A stretch of 64,000 nucleotides of DNA from Sphingobacteriales bacterium (GTDB lineage: Bacteria; Bacteroidota; Bacteroidia; Chitinophagales; CAIOSU01). The notes beneath the pieces were generated by a model. The model did not search any database, was not told the DNA's origin, and saw only the letters and a list, made by a program, of their open reading frames with translations. Shown in pieces: positions 44,601-50,890 of this stretch. The position numbers and the translations under genes are program-made. The DNA is taken from the NCBI GenBank assembly GCA_027483645.1, contig JAIXUD010000006.1, forward strand, positions 62,001 through 126,000. The letters run 5' to 3'. Every line of letters starts with the position of its first letter. Position 1 is the stretch's first letter.

Positions 44601-45834
44601 CAACGGTTGTCAAACTGTTGATAGCGTAACTATCGGTCAGCCCGTGGTACTTGAGGTTACTGGTTCTGCCAAAGGCGCAGGTTGCGGAAACGATGCTCGC
44701 GGCGCAGTAGATATCACTGTAACTGGCGGCACTCCACCTTACGGTTTCTTGTGGAGCACCGGCGCCGTAACAGAAGACATCACTGGCTTGGGTACTGGTA
44801 CCTACTGTGTAACCGTAACTGATGATGCAGGTTGCCAAGCGTTCTTGTGTGCAGTGGTTACTTCCTTCCCGCTACCGGTGGCGAACTTTAGTTCTACCCT
44901 GGCTTGCGACGACCAAGCAGTTACCTTCACCAACTTGTCAAATGTTAGCAGCGGTCCAATGACTTACCTGTGGGATTTTGATGATAATGGCGCTACCAGC
45001 ACCGACCAAGATCCTATTTACACGTTCACAACTCCTGGCACTTATGCTGTGAGCTTGATAGCGTTCTCAGACCAAGGTTGTGCCGATACAGTTACCCAGA
45101 GCATCGTGGTAAATGCTACCCCTGATGCTACTATTACTTCTAACGGACAAACTGGTACTGTTTGTAACGGCGATAGCGCCGTTTTGACCGCTCCAACTGG
45201 CGCAGGTTTCACCTACCTATGGAATACCAACGACTCAACTCAGTCAATCACGGTTACTTCTTCAGGTATTTACAGTGTAACTATCACTAGCGGTGCATTG
45301 TGCAACGGTATTGGTTCAATTGAAGTAGGCATCTTTAGCCAGGCGGCGGTAACCATCTCTCCAGATACTACCATCAGCCGTGGCTACAGCACTACCTTAG
45401 AGGCAACTGGCGGTATCTCTTATGAGTGGTCTCCAGCAGCTACTTTGGATAATCCGTTTGCCGCTACACCAGTGGCTACTCCGTTGGATGCTGTAACTAC
45501 TTACACCGTAACGGTAACCGTATCTACAGGTTGCGTAACTACACGTGAGGTAACGGTAACGCTTACTGACGACTTCCGTGTTGATTTGCCAAACTTGTTT
45601 ACGCCAAACGGCGACGGTATCAATGATACTTGGGTTATTAGTAACATCTTCACCTACAATGCTGAGGTATTCGTTTTCAACCGCTGGGGTACTGAGATTT
45701 TCTCAACAACCAACTACCAGAATGATTGGGGAGGTACCAATAATGATGGCGATGAGCTAGGCGACGGTACTTACTACTATGTAGTGAAGGTGGGCGATAA
45801 AGTCTACAAAGGCGCTATAACCATCTTACGTTAA
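38629..45834 (+). CDS. Giant SprB-repeat surface protein with type B T9SS C-terminus
   Basis: A 2401-residue T9SS cargo. The signal peptide (about 1-26, ending SNAQC) sets the start at ATG 38629, although the frame opens at 38530. After a Cys-rich head come three Ig-like copies (QWYTGACG, RWYEGSCC, NWYTGTCG; about 215-480). About 19 SprB repeats of 70-80 residues follow (GG..PYTYLWSNG...GTYTVTVTDANGC) to about 2080, one interrupted by a 150-residue PPC-like insert (825-975). A PKD domain (FDDNGATS...FTTPGTY) is next. It ends in a CHU_C / gliding-associated type B domain (LFTPNGDGINDTW...GTYYYVVKVG). By family it is an adhesin of the SprB type used in gliding or attachment; PorP/SprF, its likely partner, is the next gene. 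Confidence 0.93.
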   Translation: MKSIFRLLLCLLLITTSVSVPFLSNAQCNLTNFFEPGVPSNAAPPCGAFGTGYSVGPGTQTGFQVLNGGSYSFSTCGSGFATGVSVVTASNVIKASNNGNGPFCATNRASLTWIADVTSTVFVVVTTPSCGGWNTSGGTSAVLNFRQDNNLVFTSSSADLCPGATRSLSATPAGGTFTGPNVSGSLFTAPSSGSSTITYTFGNCSQTQTLNVSSPQVQPSGATATPSTICSGATSALLAVGGSLGTGGSYQWYTGACGGTLIPGATGSTLNVTPTTTTNYFVRITGACSTTACAQVTVTVNSASTDPTGINTNNNGFCPGGNATLTVQGGSLGTGATWRWYEGSCCAGASIGSGNSITVTPTATTQYFVRAEGASCGNSNSATVTINVNTVSVAPTGISSTNGTLFCNGLGTTTLGVQGGSLGSGATWNWYTGTCGGVAVGTGTTINVNPTSSTTYFVRAEGTCPPPTGCAQITINVSAGLAITSINKTDVTCFGANDGTITVNATGGVTPYTYQWSPGSGGATRTNLAPGTYDVTVTDFVGCTVVGNSTTINQAPQLVITNVVKDDISCNGSNDGTITISASGGTGQLQYSINSGSTFQNSNQFTGLGAACYSIVVIDASNCVTVYQSNPVCIIEPLPVSIAVTAQTDASCSGVNDGTITVQATGGSGGFLYSLNGSAFQPGGLFGNLSAGNYTILAQDNSGCQATTTTSLANVTTLVLAVDTVIDVSCSGQGDGSFEVTASSGTSPYQYSINGITFQNSGVFSNLNGGTYTVLANDAAGCQVITQIVINEAPLLVVTVDSVTNLTCNGSNSGDVFISVSGGTPGTVATFTPLAGNVRNAVGLNDPTFSALSNGANTGRPDETGACCNAQNPPTDIFEFTVSASGSYTITNDYNAGFNGTLLLYTDPLDFTVSPPTSFVAGDDNCTAFFNSCVTTGLTAGQTYYLITTRNTGTATSESWTTTFTGPGNILESTGTTIGYTYLWSNGDITQDIDSVPAGNYTVTVTDGNGCTATTSVTITQPLPLTVSLANLAEVRCNGGTDGEIDITTTGGTPPYTYLWSNGITTEDNTNLTDGTYSVTVTDANGCIETDTYTITEPTAIAVTGTVTDAACGTSPNGAVDVTVSGGVGPYTYFWTNGQTTQDITGLTPGVYTVQVLDSRNCISSASFTVGGGSSLTLSVDTVINIGCFGDSTGAIEIIVSGGTAPVTFIWSNGATTQNISGLPAGTYAVTATDANGCQDALSATVLQPSAFFAVASVTNVGCNGNADGEIDVTVSGGTTPYTYTWSPAAGNVQDLTGLSGGTYSLTITDANGCTTNLTATVTEPTALNVQGAVSNVRCNGGNDGVINLSASGGVPSYTFIWSNGATSSSLFNLSGGTYTVTVTDANGCTEVQSFTVTEPAVVVASATGTNVSCPGGSNGTVSASATGGTGAYSYLWSNFNTNASQTGLAAGTYTVIVTDANGCTASAAYTVTQPQPIAITETLNNVTCNGGNNGSISISIAGGTGPYDVTWSNGPFTNGTTTSSNGTLAAGTYTVTVEDQNGCTATETYTITQPTAIALATQATNANCNGAATGAVDLTVSGGTPTYTYAWSNGATSQDLTGVAAGTYTVTVTDANGCTATTTATVGQPTAIALQASVVDADCNGATNGDIFLNVNGGTPSYTYAWSNGATTQNLLNVAAGTYAVTVTDANGCTATSSYTINQPAVVTSTVTVTNVDCFGDSTGTVNLSPAGGTAPYTFLWSNFSTSEDLSGVPAGTYYVVITDANGCNITDTAVITQNSLVVLNATITNVTCFGANNGSVLVSVTGGVAPYTYIWSSGGTAALESNLAPGTYTVTVTDDAGCSQTATYVITGPTQVVTSGVSTDISCNGANDGSIDLTVSGGVAPYVYLWSNNAVTEDINGLAAATYDVRVTDANGCIARDTFTIAEPAAIVTSIVGNDATCNGSGNGSATLTVSGGTAPYTFFWSNFRFTQNASNLTAGEYFVIVTDANGCQTVDSVTIGQPVVLEVTGSAKGAGCGNDARGAVDITVTGGTPPYGFLWSTGAVTEDITGLGTGTYCVTVTDDAGCQAFLCAVVTSFPLPVANFSSTLACDDQAVTFTNLSNVSSGPMTYLWDFDDNGATSTDQDPIYTFTTPGTYAVSLIAFSDQGCADTVTQSIVVNATPDATITSNGQTGTVCNGDSAVLTAPTGAGFTYLWNTNDSTQSITVTSSGIYSVTITSGALCNGIGSIEVGIFSQAAVTISPDTTISRGYSTTLEATGGISYEWSPAATLDNPFAATPVATPLDAVTTYTVTVTVSTGCVTTREVTVTLTDDFRVDLPNLFTPNGDGINDTWVISNIFTYNAEVFVFNRWGTEIFSTTNYQNDWGGTNNDGDELGDGTYYYVVKVGDKVYKGAITILR

Positions 45835-45875
45835 TCGAACCAAATACTAACAACAACAACTAACCATATCATCAT

Positions 45876-47333
45876 ATGAAAAGGTTCTTTTGGTCAATAC
45901 TACTGGTAATTTGTCTGGCGGCTCCCGCGTTCGCTCAACAAATACCCTTGTACAGTCAGTACACGTTGAACCCATTCTTGTACAATCCGGCTTATACCGG
46001 TTTGCGCTCGGGGTTGAATGCTAATGTGATTTATCGTAAAATGTGGACCGATATCGAGGATGGCCCGGAGACCCGTGCTGTAACCTTAGATGGTGCCATT
46101 GCCAACGATAAAGTAGGCCTTGGTGGCTACGTTTACCAAGATTTTACTGGTGTTATTGAGCGCTTGGGTGCAAACCTATCTTATGCTTACTACATCAAAA
46201 TCAAGGAAGATATGCGTTTGGGTATCGGTATCGCTGCTGGCATCCAACAGATTAGCCTTGATAGGGATCGCATCATTACTGGCAATGAAATACCTGACCC
46301 TGCTTTGCAGAATGGCCGTAACGGTCTGAATTTTGATGGTTCTGCCGGAGTAAGCTTCTTGTGGAAAGGCTTGAAAGTTGGTTTTGCTATGCCACAAATT
46401 ATTGAGACCAAGATGAAAAGCTTGAGCAATAATGACTTTAGCAACTACCAGCTAGCTCGTCACTATTTGATTAATGCCTCTTATGATATCCCGGTAATTA
46501 AAGACAAATTCTTTATCGAGCCTTTGGCTATGTTCCGTGTTGCTAAGGGTATGCAATACCAAGTTGATTTCGGTAGCACTTTCCGCTTCAAGGAATTGGT
46601 ATGGTTGACCGTTCTTTACCGTTACGACTATGCGGTTACCTTCGGTGCCGGTGTTCGCCTGCACGATCGTATCAGCATCGGTTATGCTTACGACCATAGC
46701 GTAAACAACCTTAGCGGCTTGGCAGGTGGTACCCATGAGATGATTTTGGGTATCAAGTTTGGCAAAAAGGAAGATAAAGGCTTGATGGAGGAAATCAAAA
46801 AACTTCAACAGCAAGACCAGTTGCAGCAAGAGCAGATCAATAACATTGATGCCCGCAACGATAGCTTGAACGATCAGAACCAAGTGTTATCTACCAAAAA
46901 CGAGCAGTTGCAATCTGATTTAGATGCGCGTAATAAGCAAATTTCCGACTTGCAAGTTCAAGTTAGTACCATCTTGAACGACTTGGCTACCAAAGACTCT
47001 ATGCTTACTGGCTCGAAAGCTAGCTTGCCTTCCGACATTGTGTATGATGGTGGCGAGGATGATTTGGAGTTTATTACTGGCGAGCCTTCTAGCAACTACT
47101 TTCTTGTAGTATCATCAGTACGTACTGAGGCGCAGGCTCGCAAGTTGGCTAAAACCTACCAAAAGGACGGCCATAAAGTCGGCGTGGTATTTAACAAACG
47201 TCGCACTTGGTACTACATCTTTTTAGAGAAGCCAGGTGAGTTGGAAGATGGCTTGAAGGAGTTGTACCAACTACGCAAGCAAAACGAATTTAAAGATGCG
47301 TGGATCCATATCTACGATAAGAACAAGAAATAG
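45876..47333 (+). CDS. PorP/SprF family protein with coiled-coil and SPOR-like tail
   Basis: A 485-residue outer-membrane protein. Signal peptide 1-20 (AFAQ), then the PorP/SprF barrel (QQIPLYSQYTLNPFLYNPAYTG at 21-42; YDYAVTFGAGVRLHDRISIGYAYD near 248). PorP/SprF proteins help export and attachment of type B T9SS cargo; the giant SprB-repeat gene 41 bases upstream is its natural client. Unlike the usual 310-340 residues, this one adds a coiled coil (about 305-370) and a C-terminal domain (SSNYFLVVSSVRTEAQARKLAKTYQ...YYIFLEKPG) shaped like a SPOR peptidoglycan-binding domain. The SPOR assignment is by pattern only. Confidence 0.88.
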   Translation: MKRFFWSILLVICLAAPAFAQQIPLYSQYTLNPFLYNPAYTGLRSGLNANVIYRKMWTDIEDGPETRAVTLDGAIANDKVGLGGYVYQDFTGVIERLGANLSYAYYIKIKEDMRLGIGIAAGIQQISLDRDRIITGNEIPDPALQNGRNGLNFDGSAGVSFLWKGLKVGFAMPQIIETKMKSLSNNDFSNYQLARHYLINASYDIPVIKDKFFIEPLAMFRVAKGMQYQVDFGSTFRFKELVWLTVLYRYDYAVTFGAGVRLHDRISIGYAYDHSVNNLSGLAGGTHEMILGIKFGKKEDKGLMEEIKKLQQQDQLQQEQINNIDARNDSLNDQNQVLSTKNEQLQSDLDARNKQISDLQVQVSTILNDLATKDSMLTGSKASLPSDIVYDGGEDDLEFITGEPSSNYFLVVSSVRTEAQARKLAKTYQKDGHKVGVVFNKRRTWYYIFLEKPGELEDGLKELYQLRKQNEFKDAWIHIYDKNKK

Positions 47334-47351
47334 TCACTGACTAACACATAC

Positions 47352-47392
47352 AAGAAGGCCCGCTCAGTATCTGAGCGGGCCTTCTTTATTTT
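47352..47392. terminator. Bidirectional terminator, PorP/SprF and apaG
   Basis: Perfect 16-bp stem 47352-47367 / 47371-47386 with a 3-base loop, then TTTATTTT. It lies between the convergent PorP/SprF and apaG genes. Confidence 0.88.
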
Positions 47393-47436
47393 GGTCAAAT
47401 AGTGTAAATTTTTCTTGGTTGATTTGATTTAAAGGG

Positions 47437-47829
47437 TTAATTCAATTTTGGGGTAGCAATCAATTCAAACTCCGGTATCAATACTTCGAAGATGCGGCCA
47501 TCGCTGGTACGCTCAAACTCGTACACACCATGCATACGTCCCATCTCGCTCTTCAGGTTGCAACCAGATACGTACTGGTATTGCGCCATCGGGTCGAGGG
47601 TAGGTTGCTGGCCAACTACGCCATCGCCTTCCACTTCGCGGTATTCGCCTGTACCGTAAGCATCGTAAATAAACCAATGCCTGCGCAACAAACGAATTGT
47701 TGACTCGCTGGAGTTTTCAATAGTAACCCGGTAAGCAAAAATGAATTCGCTCTCAAGCGGGTTGGAATAATCGTCCTGGTAAAAGCTCTCTACACTTACC
47801 CGGACCCCTCTGGTGATCTCAGTAACCAT
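47437..47829 (-). CDS. apaG: ApaG family protein
   Basis: A 130-residue ApaG (fibronectin-III-like) protein. The segment GEYREVEGDGVVGQQP and the C-terminal VSGCNLKSEMGRMHGVYEFERTSDG are the family's conserved core. ApaG is linked to Co2+ resistance and Ap4A metabolism in enterobacteria, with no fixed reaction. It is last of the yicC-gmk-apaG run (43 bases after gmk). Confidence 0.9.
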   Translation of the reverse strand: MVTEITRGVRVSVESFYQDDYSNPLESEFIFAYRVTIENSSESTIRLLRRHWFIYDAYGTGEYREVEGDGVVGQQPTLDPMAQYQYVSGCNLKSEMGRMHGVYEFERTSDGRIFEVLIPEFELIATPKLN

Positions 47830-47872
47830 AACGCCACAGTTTTACTTATAGGTAATAATACGTAATCTATAG

Positions 47873-48469
47873 TCAAAAGGTTGTGTGCTCGCTTCTGATA
47901 CCTAGAAAACCCTCTACCAACCTTTCGGCCTCTCTTAGCGCGTCTTCTAGCGCATCGTTCACTATTATTGCGTCAAAATAATCTTCGTGGCTCAATTCAA
48001 ATCTCATCCTTTCAATGCGCTTCTGTAGTTCATCGGGGCTTTCGGTGCCCCGCTGCTTTAAGCGTTCAACCAGAATTTCCGGTGATGGTGGTTTTACAAA
48101 AACTGCCAGCACCTTATCATGGTACATATTCTTTACGTTCAGTGCACCTTTCACATCTATATCCAACACAAGATTCTTGCCAATCTTTCTAAGGCGCTCC
48201 ACTTCTGAGTGTAAAGTGCCATAATATAAGCCTGGGTAAACCTCTTCTGACTCTATGAACGCATGCTCCCTAATATGTTTCAAGAACTCTGATTCGTTCA
48301 TGAAATAATAATGGACACCTTCTTGTTCTCCTTCTCTGCGTTTGCGGGTGGTGGCAGATACTGAAAAACCTAAACGGTCTTTATACTTAGACAGTAAATG
48401 TCTCACCAAGGTTGTCTTGCCTGCCCCTGAAGGTGAGGTAAAAATGATGATACGGCCTCCGTTGTCCAT
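47873..48469 (-). CDS. gmk: Guanylate kinase
   Basis: A 198-residue enzyme phosphorylating GMP to GDP. P-loop SPSGAGKTT (12-20), GMP-binding SATTRKRREGEQEGVHYYF (about 38-56) and DIDVKGALNV (about 103) are intact. It follows yicC by 25 bases, the standard yicC-gmk arrangement. Confidence 0.96.
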   Translation of the reverse strand: MDNGGRIIIFTSPSGAGKTTLVRHLLSKYKDRLGFSVSATTRKRREGEQEGVHYYFMNESEFLKHIREHAFIESEEVYPGLYYGTLHSEVERLRKIGKNLVLDIDVKGALNVKNMYHDKVLAVFVKPPSPEILVERLKQRGTESPDELQKRIERMRFELSHEDYFDAIIVNDALEDALREAERLVEGFLGIRSEHTTF

Positions 48470-48494
48470 GTCACTATTATTATAACAGCGTGTA

Positions 48495-49370
48495 TTACAA
48501 AATGTTGTTTAATTGCTCTTTGATTTTTTCTAGGTGCTCTTTCATTAGCACTACTAGCTTCTGTAGCTCGCCATTGTTGCTTTTGCTGCCAATCGTGTTT
48601 ATCTCGCGGCCCATTTCTTGGCTTATAAAGGCTAGTTTTTTGCCTTTTTCAATGCCGGCTTCATCAATAATCTCTATAAAATATTGGCAATGGCTACGGA
48701 GGCGTACAATTTCTTCAGTTACATCCAGCTTTTCGGTATAGTATATCATCTCCTGCTCAAGCCGGTTCTGGTCTATGCGGCCTTCTTCAATAAACGTCTT
48801 CAATTGGCCCACAATGCGCTCGCGCACCTTATCCTTACGCCCACCCTCAATTTCCTCTACGGTGTCGTTGGTGCGGCTTATAAGGGCCACACGCTCCGCC
48901 ATATCCTTCCGCAGCTCGTTACCTTCCCGCTTGCGGAAATCCTCTAGGGCATGCAATGCTTTCTTAATACCAGGTTCTAGGAGGTTCCACTCTTCTTCCG
49001 TCAATATACTATTGTCGGTTTGCATTACATCTGGCAGGCGCACAATTACCGATAGCAAGTCTTGGTCGTTCAGTCCGTTTTCACGGGCCAGCTCTTTCAG
49101 CTCCTTGTAATAGGCATTGAACAAGGCACGATTTACGGTTTGGGCAGGCATTTCAGCACCACTCTCAGGCGTAATGGTGAAGTCAACCTTACCACGCATT
49201 AATATGGCCGTGATGAGGCTGCGCACCTCAATCTCTTTATGGCGCAATAACGAAGGTATTTTTAGGTTGAGGTCGAGGTATTTGCTGTTGAGCGACCGTG
49301 CTTCAATTTGGAAAGTGCGGCCGTGCAAATTAACGCTTGCTTTGCCGTAACCCGTCATGGATAATATCAT
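48495..49370 (-). CDS. YicC/YloC family endoribonuclease
   Basis: A 291-residue member of the YicC family, now known as an endoribonuclease that can affect RyhB and other RNAs. It starts MILSMTGYGKA, contains SLNSKYLDLNLKIPSLLR, and ends with the DUF1732 region (EEGRIDQNRLEQEMIYYTEKLDVTEEIVRLRSH and SQEMGREINTIGSKSN). Length is normal. First gene of the yicC-gmk-apaG operon. Confidence 0.93.
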   Translation of the reverse strand: MILSMTGYGKASVNLHGRTFQIEARSLNSKYLDLNLKIPSLLRHKEIEVRSLITAILMRGKVDFTITPESGAEMPAQTVNRALFNAYYKELKELARENGLNDQDLLSVIVRLPDVMQTDNSILTEEEWNLLEPGIKKALHALEDFRKREGNELRKDMAERVALISRTNDTVEEIEGGRKDKVRERIVGQLKTFIEEGRIDQNRLEQEMIYYTEKLDVTEEIVRLRSHCQYFIEIIDEAGIEKGKKLAFISQEMGREINTIGSKSNNGELQKLVVLMKEHLEKIKEQLNNIL

Positions 49371-49873
49371 GCCTGTGTTCGATTTGCGATAAAGTTAAGA
49401 TAAAATGGTCGATAGTCGATGGTCCACAGTCCACGGCTTACTTTGGTTATTATTTGATGGATTATTGGCTCCATTAAGTTTAACTGAGTGTGCGTTCTGC
49501 GGTCAGACGGCTACGGTGATACGAGTATTAAAGTTTAGAATCTAGTAGCTTGTATTCGGAGTGCCGTCCGACCGCTATCTATGGAGCGGTCTTTGCAACA
49601 ACGGTGATGTAAATTGCAAATATTGTTTTTGACGGGGTAGCGGTAACCTTGCGCTTCCTTACATTAGCGGTCGGACGCCCTGTTCGAATATAAGATTCAC
49701 AAGCCTGCGACCATACCACTCGAACCATCGTAGTCGTCTGACCGCATCCATCATTCTACATACCGATTCAAATCATAATGGTGCATAAGTAACGGCAACT
49801 CGCTAAAGTCTATATTCCAATAACCAATAACCAATAATCTTTCAGCCGTGGACCGTCGACTGTCGACCGTGGA
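49371..49873. repeat. Repeat-filled gap: facing heptamer arrays around a nested inverted repeat
   Basis: This 503-base gap has no ORF. Heptamers GGTCGAT, AGTCGAT, GGTCCAC, AGTCCAC lie at 49408-49435, and the complementary set (GGACCGT, CGACTGT, CGACCGT) at 49850-49873, touching the HmuY stop. CCAATAA x3 is at 49818-49838. Between them, TGCGGTCAGACGGCTACGGTG (49498-49518) pairs with CATCGTAGTCGTCTGACCGCA (49726-49746), enclosing a second GCCGTCCGACCGC / GCGGTCGGACG pair. It looks like a non-autonomous element. Confidence 0.7.
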
Positions 49874-50887
49874 CTAACGAAGTTCCTCCACCTCAAAGGT
49901 AGGGTAGCCCTTGGTACCAGCATTGTTGTAGAACTCAGTAAATCGGAGCTTGAAGTAGGTGCCCTCCACGCTTTTTATGATGTAAAGCTTGTTGGGGTCT
50001 ACCTCGTAGTTTTCGTCGCTTAGGGTGAAGTTTTTCCAATCGAAGCCTAAGGCATCTTGGTTCGCAGAGAAGGTTAAGTTAGCGGCATCGGCCAAGGTAA
50101 AGGCGTTAAAATCTGCCGAGTCAATTTTGGCAACAGTTACACCATCGCGATAGTTGCTCAACACACCCACCACTTGGTAAGGCAGCGTATCCGTAGGGGG
50201 GAAACCCGGCACGGGGCCGTAAAACACATGCGTGTAGCGGGTAAAGTTCAAGTCCCACGTGGTGCTAGGCTCGCCTGATGTTATTTGTCCATTATTATCT
50301 AGCACCATATATACCCGCTGATAGCCGTCAGCTTTCGGTACAGTAACAGTAGTTGCAGTAGTGCTGTTCAAATAGCCATAACTTATAGAGTAGTTGCCGT
50401 CGGTTAGGCTGTTTATTACTACTTTTCGATAGCCGAAGGTATCCAAACTTGCGTTGTAGCCACGGTCTACTAGGTATACGTTGCCGTTGCTGGTTACCTC
50501 GCCAGGGCTAGTGATAGTACCCCACTCACCGAAAGCGGTTTTGGTGAGGTCGCCATTGGGCTCATCCCAGCGGCGGCGTAAAAAGTTGTAAGCGTAAGTG
50601 CTGTCAAATTGGGTAGAGCCGGTGTTGTAGGCAAACATAAACTTGCTGCCATTGATAAATACACGGTAACCATCGGCGGTAGATTCAAATGCCAAATCCC
50701 AGTTAAAGCGGGAGATTACCTCCGCGGTAGCATTGCTCTCTAGGTCGAAAAAGTATTGGTTTTCGTACTGGGGCCCCATGGGTATCTGCACCGTTTCTAG
50801 CACCGGCTTGTCCACTGGTTTTTCCTCTTTTTCGCAAGAAGACATAACTAAGGTACCAAGCAATAATAAACAGGTAATAGCGCGCAT
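49874..50887 (-). CDS. HmuY-like lipoprotein
   Basis: A 337-residue lipoprotein: signal peptide with lipobox LVMSSC (C18), then a beta-rich region beginning QIPMGPQYENQYFFDLESN, with FNWDLAFESTADGYRVFINGS (about 60-80) and a repeated WDLNFTRYTHVFYGP segment (about 210). HmuY of Porphyromonas binds haem and delivers it to the TonB receptor; this member shares the fold pattern but axial His ligands cannot be assigned here. It follows the TonB receptor by 3 bases in one operon. The stop codon lies at the edge of a heptamer array. Confidence 0.82.
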   Translation of the reverse strand: MRAITCLLLLGTLVMSSCEKEEKPVDKPVLETVQIPMGPQYENQYFFDLESNATAEVISRFNWDLAFESTADGYRVFINGSKFMFAYNTGSTQFDSTYAYNFLRRRWDEPNGDLTKTAFGEWGTITSPGEVTSNGNVYLVDRGYNASLDTFGYRKVVINSLTDGNYSISYGYLNSTTATTVTVPKADGYQRVYMVLDNNGQITSGEPSTTWDLNFTRYTHVFYGPVPGFPPTDTLPYQVVGVLSNYRDGVTVAKIDSADFNAFTLADAANLTFSANQDALGFDWKNFTLSDENYEVDPNKLYIIKSVEGTYFKLRFTEFYNNAGTKGYPTFEVEELR

Positions 50888-50890
50888 AGG

